Positions 1-10,394 of a DNA stretch of 64,000 bases are shown one piece after another. Source of the stretch: Rhizomys pruinosus (taxonomy: Eukaryota > Chordata > Mammalia > Rodentia > Spalacidae). Made by a program: the position numbers and the translations under genes. Location of the stretch: NCBI GenBank assembly GCA_009823505.1, contig VZQC01011955.1, forward strand, positions 288,770-352,769, given 5' to 3'. The notes beneath the pieces were generated by a model. That model saw only the letters and a list, made by a program, of their open reading frames with translations, did no database searches and was not told the origin of the DNA. Position 1 is the stretch's first letter; each line of letters starts with the position of its first letter.

Positions 1-466
1 TTCTCTGACTTGTTCTTTATATTCTGTAATTTCTCTGAATAGGTATTTAATTGTTCCTCTGAGATCTGTTTCTTGGGTCACCCTTGGGGGATCCCACTGT
101 AGCAATCTCCTACAGGGTTGGTAGAGCTTGGTGTGGAATTATCCTGCACCTGTCCCATGTTGTCCCTTCGTCATGTCCCTGGCATGTGGGTTTCCCTTTT
201 TTTGCCTGTATTCCAATGCGAATCACAAATGCCTTTTCACTGTGTTGAAGGCTTGCTTTGCTTGCCTCCTTCAGATGCCTTTTTTTTTCCTCCTTGTTTA
301 TGGAGTGTTGATTTGTCTAAGTTTCAGGCTTTCAGTTCTGTTTATATACTGGAAGTCTAATTCACTCTTCCCTTTCTGTTCTGAAGGTTCTCCAAAAAAT
401 CCACTTGGACACTCTTTCAGCAATTCCAGTTGGTGGGGGTTGGGGGGGAGAGAATGCCTACTCTGT

Positions 467-809
467 GCTTCAGGTGGTCCTGGCAAGTCCCTGATCTAAC
501 CACTGTGCACTCAAGTCTCACTGGTATTAAAAGTGGCAACAGGCCCACTTTTAATACCAGCTACAAAGGCAACTCTGCCCCAACAGCCATGCCAGACAAG
601 GATTTAACAGGCCCACCTTTAATCCCTGCTAGCAGGGTGATTCCACCCTGCCAACCTCGAAAGACAAAGATTTAGCTATCCAACCAATGAATCAATCAAC
701 CAACAACCCAGGAGTAGATCTATCCTAAAATCTTCCTGGCTGAAGCACCCGGCTCCTACTTTTGCTTCAAGTGGTCCTGGCAGGTCCTTGATGTAACCAC
801 TGTGCACTC
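467..809. repeat. Pair of 46-bp direct repeats
   Basis: Copies at 467-512 and 764-809 differ at 4 of 46 positions by eye and are about 297 bp apart. Both run from GCTTCA through GTGGTCCTGGCA to TGTGCACTC. The cause is unknown: an old segmental duplication or the internal repeat of a mobile element. Confidence 0.75.
521..560. repeat. Perfect hairpin, 16-bp arms
   Basis: CTGGTATTAAAAGTGG (521-536) pairs perfectly with 545-560 across an 8-nt loop. It lies between the two 46-bp direct repeats. Confidence 0.85.
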
Positions 810-1282
810 CATAATTTCAAGGTTTTTAGGCACCTTGAGTCAGCCACTATGATGATTTCCTTCTAGGCTTCTCGTTGTCTTTGATTTTGACAAGAAAGCC
901 TTTCGTGTCTGCAATAGAGCCATGGATACAGTTGCTAAACAGAATGAAGCCAGAGGCATCACAAGCCCTCCAGATAATTCGATAATTTCTAAACCCTGCT
1001 CTGTGACTAATAAGTGTGATGTTAGTATAGTGGAATCATTTAATCTGGACGCTAGAAGGGACATGGAAGATCTTTAGTCAGGCCTGTTGATTTTACAGAT
1101 GAAAAGAATCCTGTACATAAGGTATGTTCCACAGCAGCAGTTAGGTAAGGAACTAACTCATCTGCTAGTTTCATCTTTCTAGGTTCACATATAAAACCCA
1201 ACTCTGTCCTCTTCTTTCATTTCTGTGGTTGATACCACATAACAGATCATCCTAGCAAACCCTAGAATGTAAAGCATGTGTA

Positions 1283-1497
1283 CATAGGCGACTGGGGAGA
1301 TAACTTAGTGGTTAAAGTACTTGTGTAAACATAGGACCCAAGTTCAGACTACAAACATCCATGTAAAAGCCAGATGTGGTGGTACGCACTTGTAGGGTAG
1401 AGACAGGAGGGTCCTGGAGGATCATTGGCTAGCCAGTCTTGCATAAACTGTGAATATCATGTCCAGTGAGAAACTATGTCTCAAAAACTAAAGTGGA
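1283..1497 (+). mobile_element. Old tRNA-derived/B1-like SINE (B4/RSINE type)
   Basis: A tRNA-like head (GGGGAGATAACTTAGTGGTTAAAG, in diverged form) leads into a B1-like half starting AGCCAGATGTGGTGG and ending in a short A-rich tail. It is diverged, so the subfamily is uncertain. Confidence 0.6.
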
Positions 1498-1780
1498 GGG
1501 GCTAGGAGATAACCCAGGTGTGAATAGCACTGGCTGCTCTTGCAGAGGACCCAGGTTCAGTTTCCAGCATCCCATGGTGGCTAGCAACTGTTCTTTTTTG
1601 GGGGGAGGGGGCTCTTTTTGAGACAGGGTCTCCCTTTAGCTGGCCTGGAGCTTACTCTGTAGACCAGGCTGGCTTTGAACTCACAGAGATCCACCTATCT
1701 CTGCCTCCCGAGTGCTGGGATTACTTACATACATGCAGGGAAAACACTCATACATAAGAAATTTTAAAAATTTAAGTTGA
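1498..1780 (+). mobile_element. Old B2/B3 SINE interrupted by an antisense B1
   Basis: The B2 head is at 1498-1590 and its tail (ACATGCAGGGAAAACACTCA) at about 1725-1770. An antisense B1 with a T-rich start fills 1591-1724 and replaces the middle of the B2. Confidence 0.65.
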
Positions 1781-1996
1781 GGGCTGGAGAGATTGCCTAG
1801 TGGTTAAAGAGCTCCGACTGCTCTTGCAGAGGACCAGGGTTCGATCCCCAGCACCCACATGGCGGCTGAGAACCGTCTGTAACTCCAATTCCAGGAGAAC
1901 TCCAGTTCCAGGGGAATCCGACACTGTCTTCTGACCTCCATGGCATTGCACGACATGGATGCACAGACGTGCATGCAGACAGTACATTCACACACA

Positions 1997-2039
<43 letters not shown>

Positions 2040-2059
2040 AATAAAAACTAGAAAAAAAA
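1781..2059 (+). mobile_element. Young B2 SINE, long form
   Basis: It begins GGGCTGGAGAGATTGCC and has box A and box B tRNA-like motifs (GGTTCGATCC). It contains the 17-bp internal duplication (ACTCCAATTCCAGGAGA then ACTCCAGTTCCAGGGGA) and an (AAAT)n tail. The flanking TSD TTAAGTTGA is at 1772-1780 and 2060-2068. Confidence 0.9.
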
Positions 2060-2133
2060 TTAAGTTGAAAAGCAATAGAGGAGGATAGGCCAATTTCAAA
2101 CTCTGGCCTCCACACAGTTGTCATGGGGAATAC

Positions 2134-2177
2134 ACACACACACACACACACTCACACACACACACACACACACACAT
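2134..2177 (+). repeat. (CA)n microsatellite
   Basis: A CA run with one interrupting CTC. Confidence 0.95.
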
Positions 2178-2402
2178 ACACAAGGGCACTTATGCATACA
2201 CCACCCACACACAATCCATAAATATGTTTTAGGCCCCACAGATTAGGTGGGTTGGAAATTCAGGAGAATCAAGGCAGGGGAGGTCTGAGCTAGGGATCTC
2301 GTGTTGCTGAGCTTCAGCTGCTGCTGTTAACTGAGTCACTGACTGGGTCAGAGGAACCAGTTCTATGAGGTTGTTTGAGAATTCTAATAACATGACAGCT
2401 AG

Positions 2403-2403
<1 letters not shown>

Positions 2404-2450
<47 letters not shown>
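2404..2450 (+). repeat. (GA)n microsatellite
   Basis: An uninterrupted GA run of about 23 units. The Ser/Leu-rich open frame across it on the other strand is a repeat artefact. Confidence 0.95.
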
Positions 2451-2451
<1 letters not shown>

Positions 2452-2456
<5 letters not shown>

Positions 2457-2940
2457 CTCTTAAAGGTTTACATGGTTGGTTGGTCATGGAGGCCAGCCCC
2501 ATTTGTTGTGGGCAGGGACTACCCAGGGGCTTCATACTGGGAGGTGGGAGCCACTGGGACTGTCCCTCCAGCTGCCTACTATATTGGTTGAGCACCACAG
2601 AGAAGGTGCTTTCTGCCTCTGCATATGGTAACCTCTGAAGAACCTTCCTGTCTCTGTTGCTTTCCTTCTCCAGCACAGATCCCATACAATTCTTGGGGAC
2701 TCTTGGGGAAAGCACTCTTTTGAGTTCATCCTTATCTTACCTTTCTGCCCTCTGATGTTTTCTAATGAGTTCAAAAGTTTCTTGTTAAGATGATCACGTA
2801 ATTTATTATACAAACAAGAACAGTGCTGAGACTGAAAAGCAATACTGCTAGCAATTATTCATAAATCAGAGATGTAAATTAAGACTGTCTCAAAGAATCC
2901 AAGAATTATAGCCTTCTTTTTCTCTATCAGTTAAGAATTT
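2452..2940. other. Unassigned unique sequence
   Basis: I see no repeat body and no convincing gene here. The minus-strand open frames begin in or next to the GA repeat. Confidence 0.4.
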
Positions 2941-2944
2941 GGAT

Positions 2945-3149
2945 GTATACGAGTGTATTGTCTACATGTATATAAGTACACCTATGTGGCGCAATATTCT
3001 CGGTGGTCAGAAGGGGGTGTCATATCCTCTGGAACTGGAGTTATGGATAATTGTTACCTGCCATGTGGGTTTTGAACCTGGGAACTGAACCTGGGTCCTC
3101 TGCAAGAGCAGCCAGTGCTCTCGACCTCTGACCCATCTCTCCAGCCCCT
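2945..3149 (-). mobile_element. B2/B3 SINE, antisense
   Basis: The reversed B2 body ends with the 5' motif ATCTCTCCAGCCCC at the right. It is moderately diverged. Confidence 0.75.
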
Positions 3150-3692
3150 CCATTGCTGTTTTAAATACTGACAACCGCTTTCTCTTGCATTCGTTTCTGT
3201 CTTCCTGTCAGCTTTGATATTCTTTTGTTTGACTCTATGATGCCATCTTGGATTTCCGAACTCAGCTAGCTCCAGACTGTTCTTGCTTTTGAATATGCTG
3301 TTTTCAATAGACAGAATGCTGTCTCCAGTTCCCCAGCCTCTCCTCACCACCTGACTCCGCATGCTGCCACTGAAGCCTTGTCCTGGAACACTGTGACGCT
3401 CCTTCTCAAAACCTCTTCCCACCTCTCTGCTTTCTCCCCATTCCCCCTTTTTATTCTTTTTTCCCCTCACATAATTCTTGAATACTTGAATGGGGCCGGA
3501 ACTTGTTTTTGTAGCTATTTGTGTATCTGTCTTGCCTCCTGTCCGAGTGAGTTTTATGTTTCTTAAGTCTTATGAGTTTCATTAGTTTCCTGAATCTTAG
3601 ATCCTCTCTCATCCCTCCAGGAAGGAATATTTCAGTTCAGTGGAAATAACCAGACAGCAAACCGAAATTTATTTCTATTAGTTCTAGAGTTT
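3150..3692. other. Unassigned unique sequence
   Basis: No repeat or coding signature was recognised. Small open frames on both strands have no family resemblance. Confidence 0.4.
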
Positions 3693-3707
3693 AAGAACTT
3701 TGAGGTC

Positions 3708-3847
3708 TCCTAGCACTCAGGAGGCAGAGGCAGAGGCAGGAGGATCTTTGTGAGTTCAAGGCCAGCCTGGTCTACAGAGTGAGTTCCAGGACAGCTGGGG
3801 CTACAGGGAGACCCTGACTCGAAAAGACCAAAAAAAAAAAAAAAAAA
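3708..3847 (+). mobile_element. B1 SINE, 5'-truncated, recent
   Basis: It starts inside B1 (TCCTAGCACTCAGGAGGC) and ends in a long pure A tail. The TSD AAGAACTTTGAGGTC is at 3693-3707 and 3848-3862. Confidence 0.9.
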
Positions 3848-3862
3848 AAGAACTTTGAGGTC

Positions 3863-4590
3863 AAGATGCCCACAGGTTTTGTGCCTACTAAGGGCCCAAT
3901 TTTTGTTTATAAGATGGTGCCATGTGGCTGTGTTGCTTCCTAGTAAAGGCATATAATTGATGCCTGTGGCCTCTGGGCTAAACTGTGCTTCTGGTGGAGA
4001 CAAGAACCAAAACTTAGCCATGGCCATAATGTTTTACAGCCACAAACCATGTAGAGGCCCAGGTAAAACAAGTTTCTCAAAGTCTACCAGAATCTACCTC
4101 CAATGGTTGGTAATACAGAGGTGGGTTTGAACCACAGTGACACCATGGGAAGGTGTTAATGTTAGGTATAAGCTCCTGTGCCATAGAGGAAAATAAGAGA
4201 TGCTCATTGATGAATTGTGCTCTTAAATCACTCAGAAAAAGGAGGATCTCCTTACACAGCATCTAAACTCAGTGAAGCTAAAGATTGCCTAGAAAGTCAA
4301 GCTAAACGCGGAAGAAAATGCACAGTGATTTTTAAGTCATATACATTACTTTATGTATATGAATATCAATGTTTTATAATAAAATGCTTCAGAGCTCCAG
4401 TTGGTAAAAATGGTTCCGCAGAAGGTAAATCAATGCCGTGGCCTATTTTCTCACTTAAGTTTGAGGATTTTTAAACCTAGACTAATTTGATATTTGGATA
4501 TTAATATTCATTCAGTAATGACAAATTGATATATCCATTTAAATGTTAGTATTCTTCGCTAATCATTTAGCTAGGAACTGAGGTTGCTAA
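3863..4590. other. Unassigned unique sequence
   Basis: AT-rich. An 85-aa open frame at 4217-4474 shows no recognisable domain. No repeats were seen. Confidence 0.35.
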
Positions 4591-4665
4591 GCCTTAAACC
4601 TAGGACCTCACATTTGCTAGCTAGCAAGTGCTCTGCCAATGAACCACATCCCCATAGTAAAGAAT
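4591..4665 (-). mobile_element. ID-type SINE, antisense, diverged
   Basis: The reversed ID core (AAACCTAGGACCTCACATTTGC, then CAAGTGCTCTGCCAATGAACCACATCCCC in diverged form) is a tRNA-Ala-like head. Confidence 0.6.
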
Positions 4666-4867
4666 TTGGTACTTGTGTATGCTCTCAATGTAAAGTCCTG
4701 GCACTAAAAGAGCCACACCACAGTCTAATGAGAAGTAGGTTAGGAGCTAGAATATGTGGTAAGTATTAGGATGGAATTATCACAAGCCGTTAAGCAGGGA
4801 TTCTTATCTTTGGGCAATAAAACTTCCTAAGTACAACATGATCAGCTACTTGGAACACTGTAATTCA

Positions 4868-5028
4868 AAATCAGCTAATGCGATGGATCAGATGTCACAG
4901 AGCCTGGTGACTGGAGTTTGATCATTGGAACCCACGTGGTGGAAAGAGAGAACCAATTCCCACAAGTTGTTCTCTGACTTCTGTATGTATATCATGACAC
5001 ACAAATAAAAAATAAAAATAAAACCAAA
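4868..5028 (+). mobile_element. B3-type SINE
   Basis: It contains GGAACCCACGTGGTGGAAAG, a CAAGTTGTTCTCTGACTTC block and an AAATAAAAATAAAA tail, all typical of rodent B3-like elements. Confidence 0.6.
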
Positions 5029-5149
5029 GTGAATTTAACTGAAACTCTGATCTAAGAAATTGCATATACGTATACATATATATCACTAACAATTCAAACT
5101 TCTTAAACTAAAACTATTTTTAAAAAAATATTTTTTTTAAAAGATGGTT

Positions 5150-5318
5150 CTAGCTGGGCATGTCCCAGCACTCAGGAGGCAGAGGCATGTGGATTTCTGT
5201 GAGTTCAAGGCCAGCCGGGTCTACATAGTGAGTTCCAGGCCAGCTGGGGCTACAGGGAGACCCTGTCTCAAAAAGACAAAAAAATAAAATAAAATAAAAG
5301 AAAGAAAGAAAAAAAATG
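5150..5318 (+). mobile_element. B1 SINE with small internal deletion
   Basis: It starts AGCTGGGCATG and jumps to CCCAGCACTCAGGAGGC. The remaining B1 body is standard and the tail is A-rich. Confidence 0.85.
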
Positions 5319-5730
5319 TTTCCATGAGCATTGCATCCTCCAGAGAGGAAGAACTTGGTTCTTGAATGGCAGATGGGAAGAGGCAGAAAGACGTGTTGAG
5401 AGCTGGCTGAACTTCCCCTGCACTGGTGCCAAAGCCTACTGGAGCCTCATGGCCTAATCACTGCTTAAAGTTCCGTCCCTTACTACTGCTAAAATGGCTA
5501 TTAACTTTCAACATAAGTTATGGAGGGAAAATAGTCAGACTGTATAATCCTCCCTAATTTATAACCTCTTGAAAATCATATTCATTTAGCAGGAATCCCA
5601 GTGAATGTTGCCTGCACCATTGAATGGTAGAGACCTCTAATAAATTTTAGCTTAAGGGAATCAGAGAGATTCTAGAAAAGTTTCTATAAAGGTTATGATT
5701 TTCACATAAGGAAGGGTGGGACTATCAAAA

Positions 5731-5885
5731 GCCGGGCGTGGTGGCGCACGCCTTTAATCCTAGCACTTGGGAGGCAGAGGCAGGCGGATCTTTGTGAGTT
5801 AAAGGCCAGCCTGGTCTACAGAGTGAGTTCCAGGACAGCTGGGGCTACAGGGAGACCCTGTCTCAAAAAGAAAAAAAAAAAAAAA
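5731..5885 (+). mobile_element. B1 SINE, full length
   Basis: It runs from AGCCGGGCGTGGTGGCGC to CCCTGTCTCAAAAAG and an A tail. It is close to the young B1 consensus of this window. Confidence 0.92.
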
Positions 5886-6089
5886 GTCTGGTTTTTTTCC
5901 TTTGTTGAAACACAAATTATATAATAACAGTTTAGAAATTTGTGGAGGAAAATAGTGGACTCTCTTTTCCTTGGATATATGGGGTATCCAGATAAACAAG
6001 TAAATAATAGCAAATGTAACTATAGCAATAATTATAACCATGTATGTGCCCAACTTGCTCTGAGATCAGAGCAGTTCTGTACTAAAGAC

Positions 6090-6215
6090 CTCTGAGTTAT
6101 CTCATTTAGTTGTCACAACAAGAAGGCAGGAGCTCTGATGACCTCTACTTAGTAGATGGAGGAAACGGGATTAGAATAGCTGGATGTCCCAAACACAGCA
6201 AGGAGGTGCAGGGTG
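6090..6215 (-). mobile_element. MIR fragment
   Basis: It has the antisense MIR-like order: TCTCATTTAGTTGTCACAACA, then a gapped GATGGAGGAAACGG and a CCCAAACACAGC region. It is ancient and diverged. Confidence 0.5.
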
Positions 6216-6429
6216 GGGACTCAACACCTTGTCTACCTGCCCCTGCCTCCAAGAGCAATCTCAGCTTTTCTTCTCTCCCAGTCCTGTCTGTCTCACTATT
6301 AATCTCATGATTATAATGCCTGGATCTTTCCAGATTTAGAATTTCAAAATCCCAACATTATAGTTCTCTGAAGAATTAAATGTGCCTTTTCTACTCTGCC
6401 ACTTTTATTTTGCGTATTTAAGGTGTACA

Positions 6430-6430
<1 letters not shown>

Positions 6431-6466
<36 letters not shown>

Positions 6467-6530
6467 AGGGATCAATCCCACACCTGCTAAACAAGTGCTC
6501 TACCACTGAGGTACATCTTCAGCCCTCCTC
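6431..6530 (-). mobile_element. (TG)n plus antisense ID SINE
   Basis: A TG run (6431-6462) is followed by a reversed ID core ending GTACATCTTCAGCCC. Confidence 0.6.
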
Positions 6531-7373
6531 AGTCACTTTTTAAAGCCTTCTTATTATAAAATGAAACAGGAAATGACACACAAGTTCCCAGCTGTGCCAG
6601 ATGCCCCTCTGGACCCTGAACCAAGCCTGGCCTCCACTCTCCACAAAAGAGAAGACTCTCATTACCAAGTAATGATTTGTTTCTCTGCATTACCTACTGT
6701 GACTCTCAAAAGTTGTACAGTCTTTCCCATTTCTATTCAGAAAATCGGCACGTCTCACCAGCCTCTTGCAGTCTGTAGGTTCATCTTGCAACATTCTCTT
6801 TGTGTTACACTTTGTATTTCTCAGAACGCAGTGCACCTGCCCTGTAGCATCTTACAGTGTGAACTCTGCAGTGTGTCCTCACAGCTCAGCTCAACATATT
6901 CTCAGCCCTCTTTATCTCCTACAAATGAGCTGCTGGCTGTGGAGGTTCAATCTTTCTGGCAGGGTTGTGGGAGGTAGTGTGTTCTCTCCTTACTCAGTGT
7001 GAAGCACACAGTGTCTGCTTGTCTCTGGGTTTTGAGATGTGAGCGGTCCATGGTACTCAGTGTCTAGATTTGTCAGCTTAGTGAATGCTGCAAAATGATA
7101 GTGTTCCATCATCTCTCTGTTAGAACACTTTTTAGAGATGGTTTCCCTTAATAATGATTTGGTTGCCCAGGGCTGTAGTCATTATAGGAAAGCAAGAATA
7201 AATGCATCATTTAGTCCCTTTCTTTGACAGTTTTCAAGAAACTGAATTAGTTCCCTAATAAACAGTTTCAAGAACTATGAAGACCAGTTAGCTGATTGTT
7301 TACCTTTTGTTTTGTTTTGTGATAGTCTTGCTTTGTAGCCCAGACTGGCCTGAAACTTTTTTCAGTCTTCCTG
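6531..7373. other. Unassigned unique sequence with a 138-aa open frame
   Basis: The + frame at 6561-6977 is open for 138 codons but shows no domain, no splice-consistent structure and no Kozak-strong start that I recognise. It is probably chance. The rest is plain. Confidence 0.35.
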
Positions 7374-7392
7374 CCAACAGTTGTTATTTTTA

Positions 7393-7622
7393 TTTTTTTT
7401 AATATTTTTTTAATTTTATTTATTTTTGAATGTGTTTGAATGTACCGTCTGCATGTAGGTTTGTGCACCCATGTCGTGCAGTGCTGTGGAGGACAGAAGA
7501 GGGTATTGGATACCCCTGGAACTGGAGTTAAAGATGGCTCTCAGCCGTGGGTGCTGAGGATCGAACCCTGGTCCTCTGCAAGAGCAGTCGGCGCTCTTAA
7601 CTGCTAGGCTATCTCTCCAGCC
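7393..7622 (-). mobile_element. B2 SINE, short form, antisense
   Basis: It lacks the 17-bp internal duplication. The 19-bp TSD CCAACAGTTGTTATTTTTA is at 7374-7392 and 7623-7641. Confidence 0.9.
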
Positions 7623-7649
7623 CCAACAGTTGTTATTTTTAAAATCGAG

Positions 7650-7780
7650 GCTCCCATTGTAATGTGAACTAAATGAAAGCTGAAGAAGTTAAGTAACTGA
7701 CCCATGATCACACAACACTGAGAGCTGGAGAGGGTAATTAACTAATCCAAAAATCACATGGGACAATGGTGGTAGAGCTA
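7650..7780 (-). mobile_element. Possible MIR fragment
   Basis: A diverged antisense MIR core (AAGTTAAGTAACTGACCCATGATCACACAAC, in gapped form) is recognisable. Confidence 0.5.
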
Positions 7781-7859
7781 GAGTTAGCAGGGTACTTTCC
7801 TGTCTCTCACTTTCATTAACTATTTCAGAAGCAGAACCTTAACCATGGTCTCAAAATGT

Positions 7860-8168
7860 GTTTGTGAGAAAAATCTTAAAAGAACAGAAAATATCTGGAG
7901 GATTGCTCAGCTTACAGATCTTCACTGCTCTCCGTAGTGCTGCCAGGCACTACCCCAGGGCTGTGAGCTGCCAATGTTGGCCACTCTGCCTGGAGTCAGG
8001 GAGGAAGGGGGATATTCCTAGGGTGCTGTGCTGTTCATCTCTGGCCACCACAATGCACCCGCTTGCCAAGTCCCGTCTTGCAGATTCTCAGCAGGAAAGT
8101 AGGAAGTCTGAATAGAAAGCTCCAACCTGTCAGCTAGATGGGAACTAGCCAAGAACCCACTTTCTACA

Positions 8169-8170
<2 letters not shown>
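7860..8170. other. Unassigned unique sequence
   Basis: An 85-aa + frame (7858-8115) without family resemblance is present. Nothing else was seen. Confidence 0.3.
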
Positions 8171-8214
<44 letters not shown>

Positions 8215-8224
8215 TGTGTGTGTG
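8171..8224 (+). repeat. (TG)n microsatellite
   Basis: A TG run with one TA interruption, followed by a G run. Confidence 0.95.
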
Positions 8225-8955
8225 AAGGGGGGGGACTGACCCTTTAGACTGTCAACAGTCCATCTGTTCACACTCACTCATGTAGCTGATGACCTCAGAC
8301 TCAGCTCCTTGTCTTCCTGTCCCTTCTCTGCTCTTCCCCCAGTTGTCCCTGTGTCTGTCCCCACAGGCTTTTGATCAGAGAGGTCAGTGGGAGATAAGAG
8401 CAACATGCTATTTACGCAGACGTGCAAGGCCAAGACAACTTGTTTCAGAGCTTCAAAGACAGGAACACGCTGGTCTGTGTTTGCAACTTCCTGTTGTGAT
8501 TACCATGGTGGGGAAAAGGACAGTTCCTTGGACAGGACTCTTGGGAGTGAGGTGAAACTTCACAGTTGTAGACACTGCTTGTACCAAGTCAGAAAAGCAG
8601 GATCTTTGTGTTTAAGAGGTCCCAAAGGCTGATGATCTCCCTTGTCCTCCTTCATCAGGAAGACTTTAGTTTTGTACAATATGGACTGTATTGTAGCAGT
8701 ATGTTATAGTGTAATGTTTTTAATTTCCAATTGTAAAATCGATTTAGTAAATTGTGACCAGAATATTATATAACTAAACAGGATAGAATGCACAATAGGG
8801 TGGATTTCATGGAGAAAGTGAGTGTTGCACTAAGTTCTCTTTGCTGTTGTGTGCATGCTACGTAAGGGTGCATATGTGTGTATCCTGGGTCACACTGTGC
8901 TCCTTGCTGTGGGGTCATAGCCCAAAACTCTGAATAGCATTGCTCTGTAAACAGT
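8225..8955. other. Unassigned unique sequence
   Basis: No repeat or gene was recognised. The 81-88-aa open frames overlap one another in different frames and look like chance. Confidence 0.35.
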
Positions 8956-8959
8956 CTTA

Positions 8960-9090
8960 GGAGTACAGTTAGTGAGATGCTTCATTGGGTAAAAGTACTT
9001 GCCATTGACCTGATGTAAGTTCAATCTGACCTTTACATCTTAGCTGTTATAAGTGGATGAGTGTACACACACACAAACGCAAAAAAAAAA
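8960..9090 (+). mobile_element. Diverged tRNA-derived SINE (B3-like)
   Basis: A SINE-like head (GTGAGATGCTTCATTGGGTAAAAGTACTTG, diverged) and an ACACACAC tail. Old; class uncertain. Confidence 0.4.
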
Positions 9091-9189
9091 ATTTTAAAAA
9101 TTAAGTCTTTTTTAAAAATGATATAATTTGCTTTTATGTTTCAAATACAATATCATATATACTTCAAAATCCCCGACTGTTTAATGCAC

Positions 9190-9480
9190 ATATTCACCAA
9201 ATTGGTGAACACTTCTTTTTTTTACATTTCTTTTCTATTTATGTTTTGTGCATTGCACATAACATTTCTCAGTCCAATTTAGACTCATTCTCCTTTCCAT
9301 GCTTCCCACCTCACCTGAGTTCATGCATTCTGTCATACATGTCTTGCATTTTTTTCTCAGTCTTTTTAATGTTTTTCTATGCAGAGGGTTACTGTTTTGT
9401 GCAGAAGCTAACTGTTTCTGACAGTTCTTTGTCCCAGTCCTTTTATTGTTGTTGTTCCCTCCAATTTGTACTGCTCCAAA
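9190..9480 (-). mobile_element. LINE-1 3' UTR fragment, antisense
   Basis: It shares ordered blocks with the sense copy at 34411-34640: the TATGTTTTGTGCATTGCACA end, then CATGCATTCTG, TTTTTAATGTTTTTCTATGCAGA and GTTTTGTGCAGAAG. No ORF2 is attached. Confidence 0.65.
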
Positions 9481-9483
9481 ATA

Positions 9484-9534
9484 TGCATGCATATATATAC
9501 ATATACATATATATATATATACGTGTGTGTGTGT

Positions 9535-9568
<34 letters not shown>

Positions 9569-9574
9569 GAGAGA
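9484..9574 (+). repeat. Compound (AT/CATA)-(GT)-(GA) microsatellite
   Basis: Alternating purine-pyrimidine blocks pass from TATACA through GTGTGT into GAGA. Confidence 0.9.
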
Positions 9575-9670
9575 TACTAAAATTATGTCGTCTGAAAAAT
9601 AAACTGTATGTTATTTCCAAATCCTATTTGGGAATTCACATTTTTCTCTTTTATAAAAAAATTAAGTCTT

Positions 9671-9826
9671 GCCAGGCATGGTGACACACACCTTTAATCT
9701 CAGCATTTGGAAGGCAGAGGCAGGCAGATCTCTGTGAGATGAAGGCCAGCCTGGTCTACATACCAAGTTCCAGGCCAACAGGGGCTATAGGGAGATGCTG
9801 TATCAAAACCAAAACAAAACAAATGA
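9671..9826 (+). mobile_element. B1 SINE
   Basis: GCCAGGCATGGTGACACAC start, standard body, and an (AAAAC)n tail. Moderately diverged. Confidence 0.85.
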
Positions 9827-9864
9827 ACAAAACAGTCCTAGTAATAAAGACTGGGACTTCCTGC

Positions 9865-9950
9865 AGGCTCTGCTAAGTCACTGCATGTTCTGGTGTATTG
9901 TTTAAGCCTTACTGAGACTCGTTTTCGTTATCTGTGAAGTGAGTGGACAG
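9865..9950 (+). mobile_element. MIR core fragment
   Basis: Ordered MIR-like pieces (AAGTCACTGC, then CCTTACTGAGACTCGTTTTC and TTATCTGTGAAGTG) are visible. Confidence 0.55.
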
Positions 9951-10162
9951 AGTCCTATGAAATCAGAATAATGACTTAGGAAGCTCCTTTTAGCACCCCC
10001 CCCCCAATTCTACAGTGTTTAAAGTGAGTGAGAATTAAACTTTTCTCAAAGGGTTTTCAATGGATGAGATGACATTCTCTCTGAAATAGACTGACCATAT
10101 ATCATAATGCAGATTATACTAATACACTAGAAGTTCACTCAAAAAGTATGTTTCCTTGTAGC

Positions 10163-10195
10163 TCCATTCACTCATCCATCCATCCATCCATCCAT
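10163..10195 (+). repeat. (ATCC)n microsatellite
   Basis: Tandem CATC/ATCC units. Confidence 0.9.
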
Positions 10196-10323
10196 TCACT
10201 CATTCACCTAGTATGCACTGTTGTGGCAGACACTGGTTCTGGTGTTGGGGAGTCAACTGTGGGGTAAAACACAAGCCACCCACCTCTGGTTAGTATTTAC
10301 CTTGGAGTTTTCTGTAGCACTTT

Positions 10324-10325
<2 letters not shown>

Positions 10326-10374
<49 letters not shown>

Positions 10375-10391
10375 CACACACACACACACAC
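10326..10391 (+). repeat. (TC)n(CA)n microsatellite
   Basis: A TC run of about 23 units passes directly into a CA run. Confidence 0.95.
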
Positions 10392-10394
10392 ATT

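Larger units (their letters stand above)
1..1282. other. Unassigned leading segment, no gene recognised
   Basis: No SINE body and no convincing coding frame is visible. The short open frames carry no recognisable domain. The segment holds a 16-bp-arm hairpin and a pair of 46-bp direct repeats (listed separately), which suggests part of an unidentified dispersed repeat, possibly LINE or LTR derived. That identity is a guess. Confidence 0.4.

Noticed and set aside
1797..2151. Isoleucine/tyrosine/leucine-rich minus open frames resembling membrane segments
   Set aside because: Translation of the (AAAT)n SINE tail and the CA repeat.
2404..2450. Simple repeats as CRISPR arrays
   Set aside because: Pure dinucleotide runs with no spacers; the sequence is vertebrate.
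6561..6977. 138-aa + open frame as a gene
   Set aside because: No domain, no flanking splice or promoter evidence, no family resemblance.
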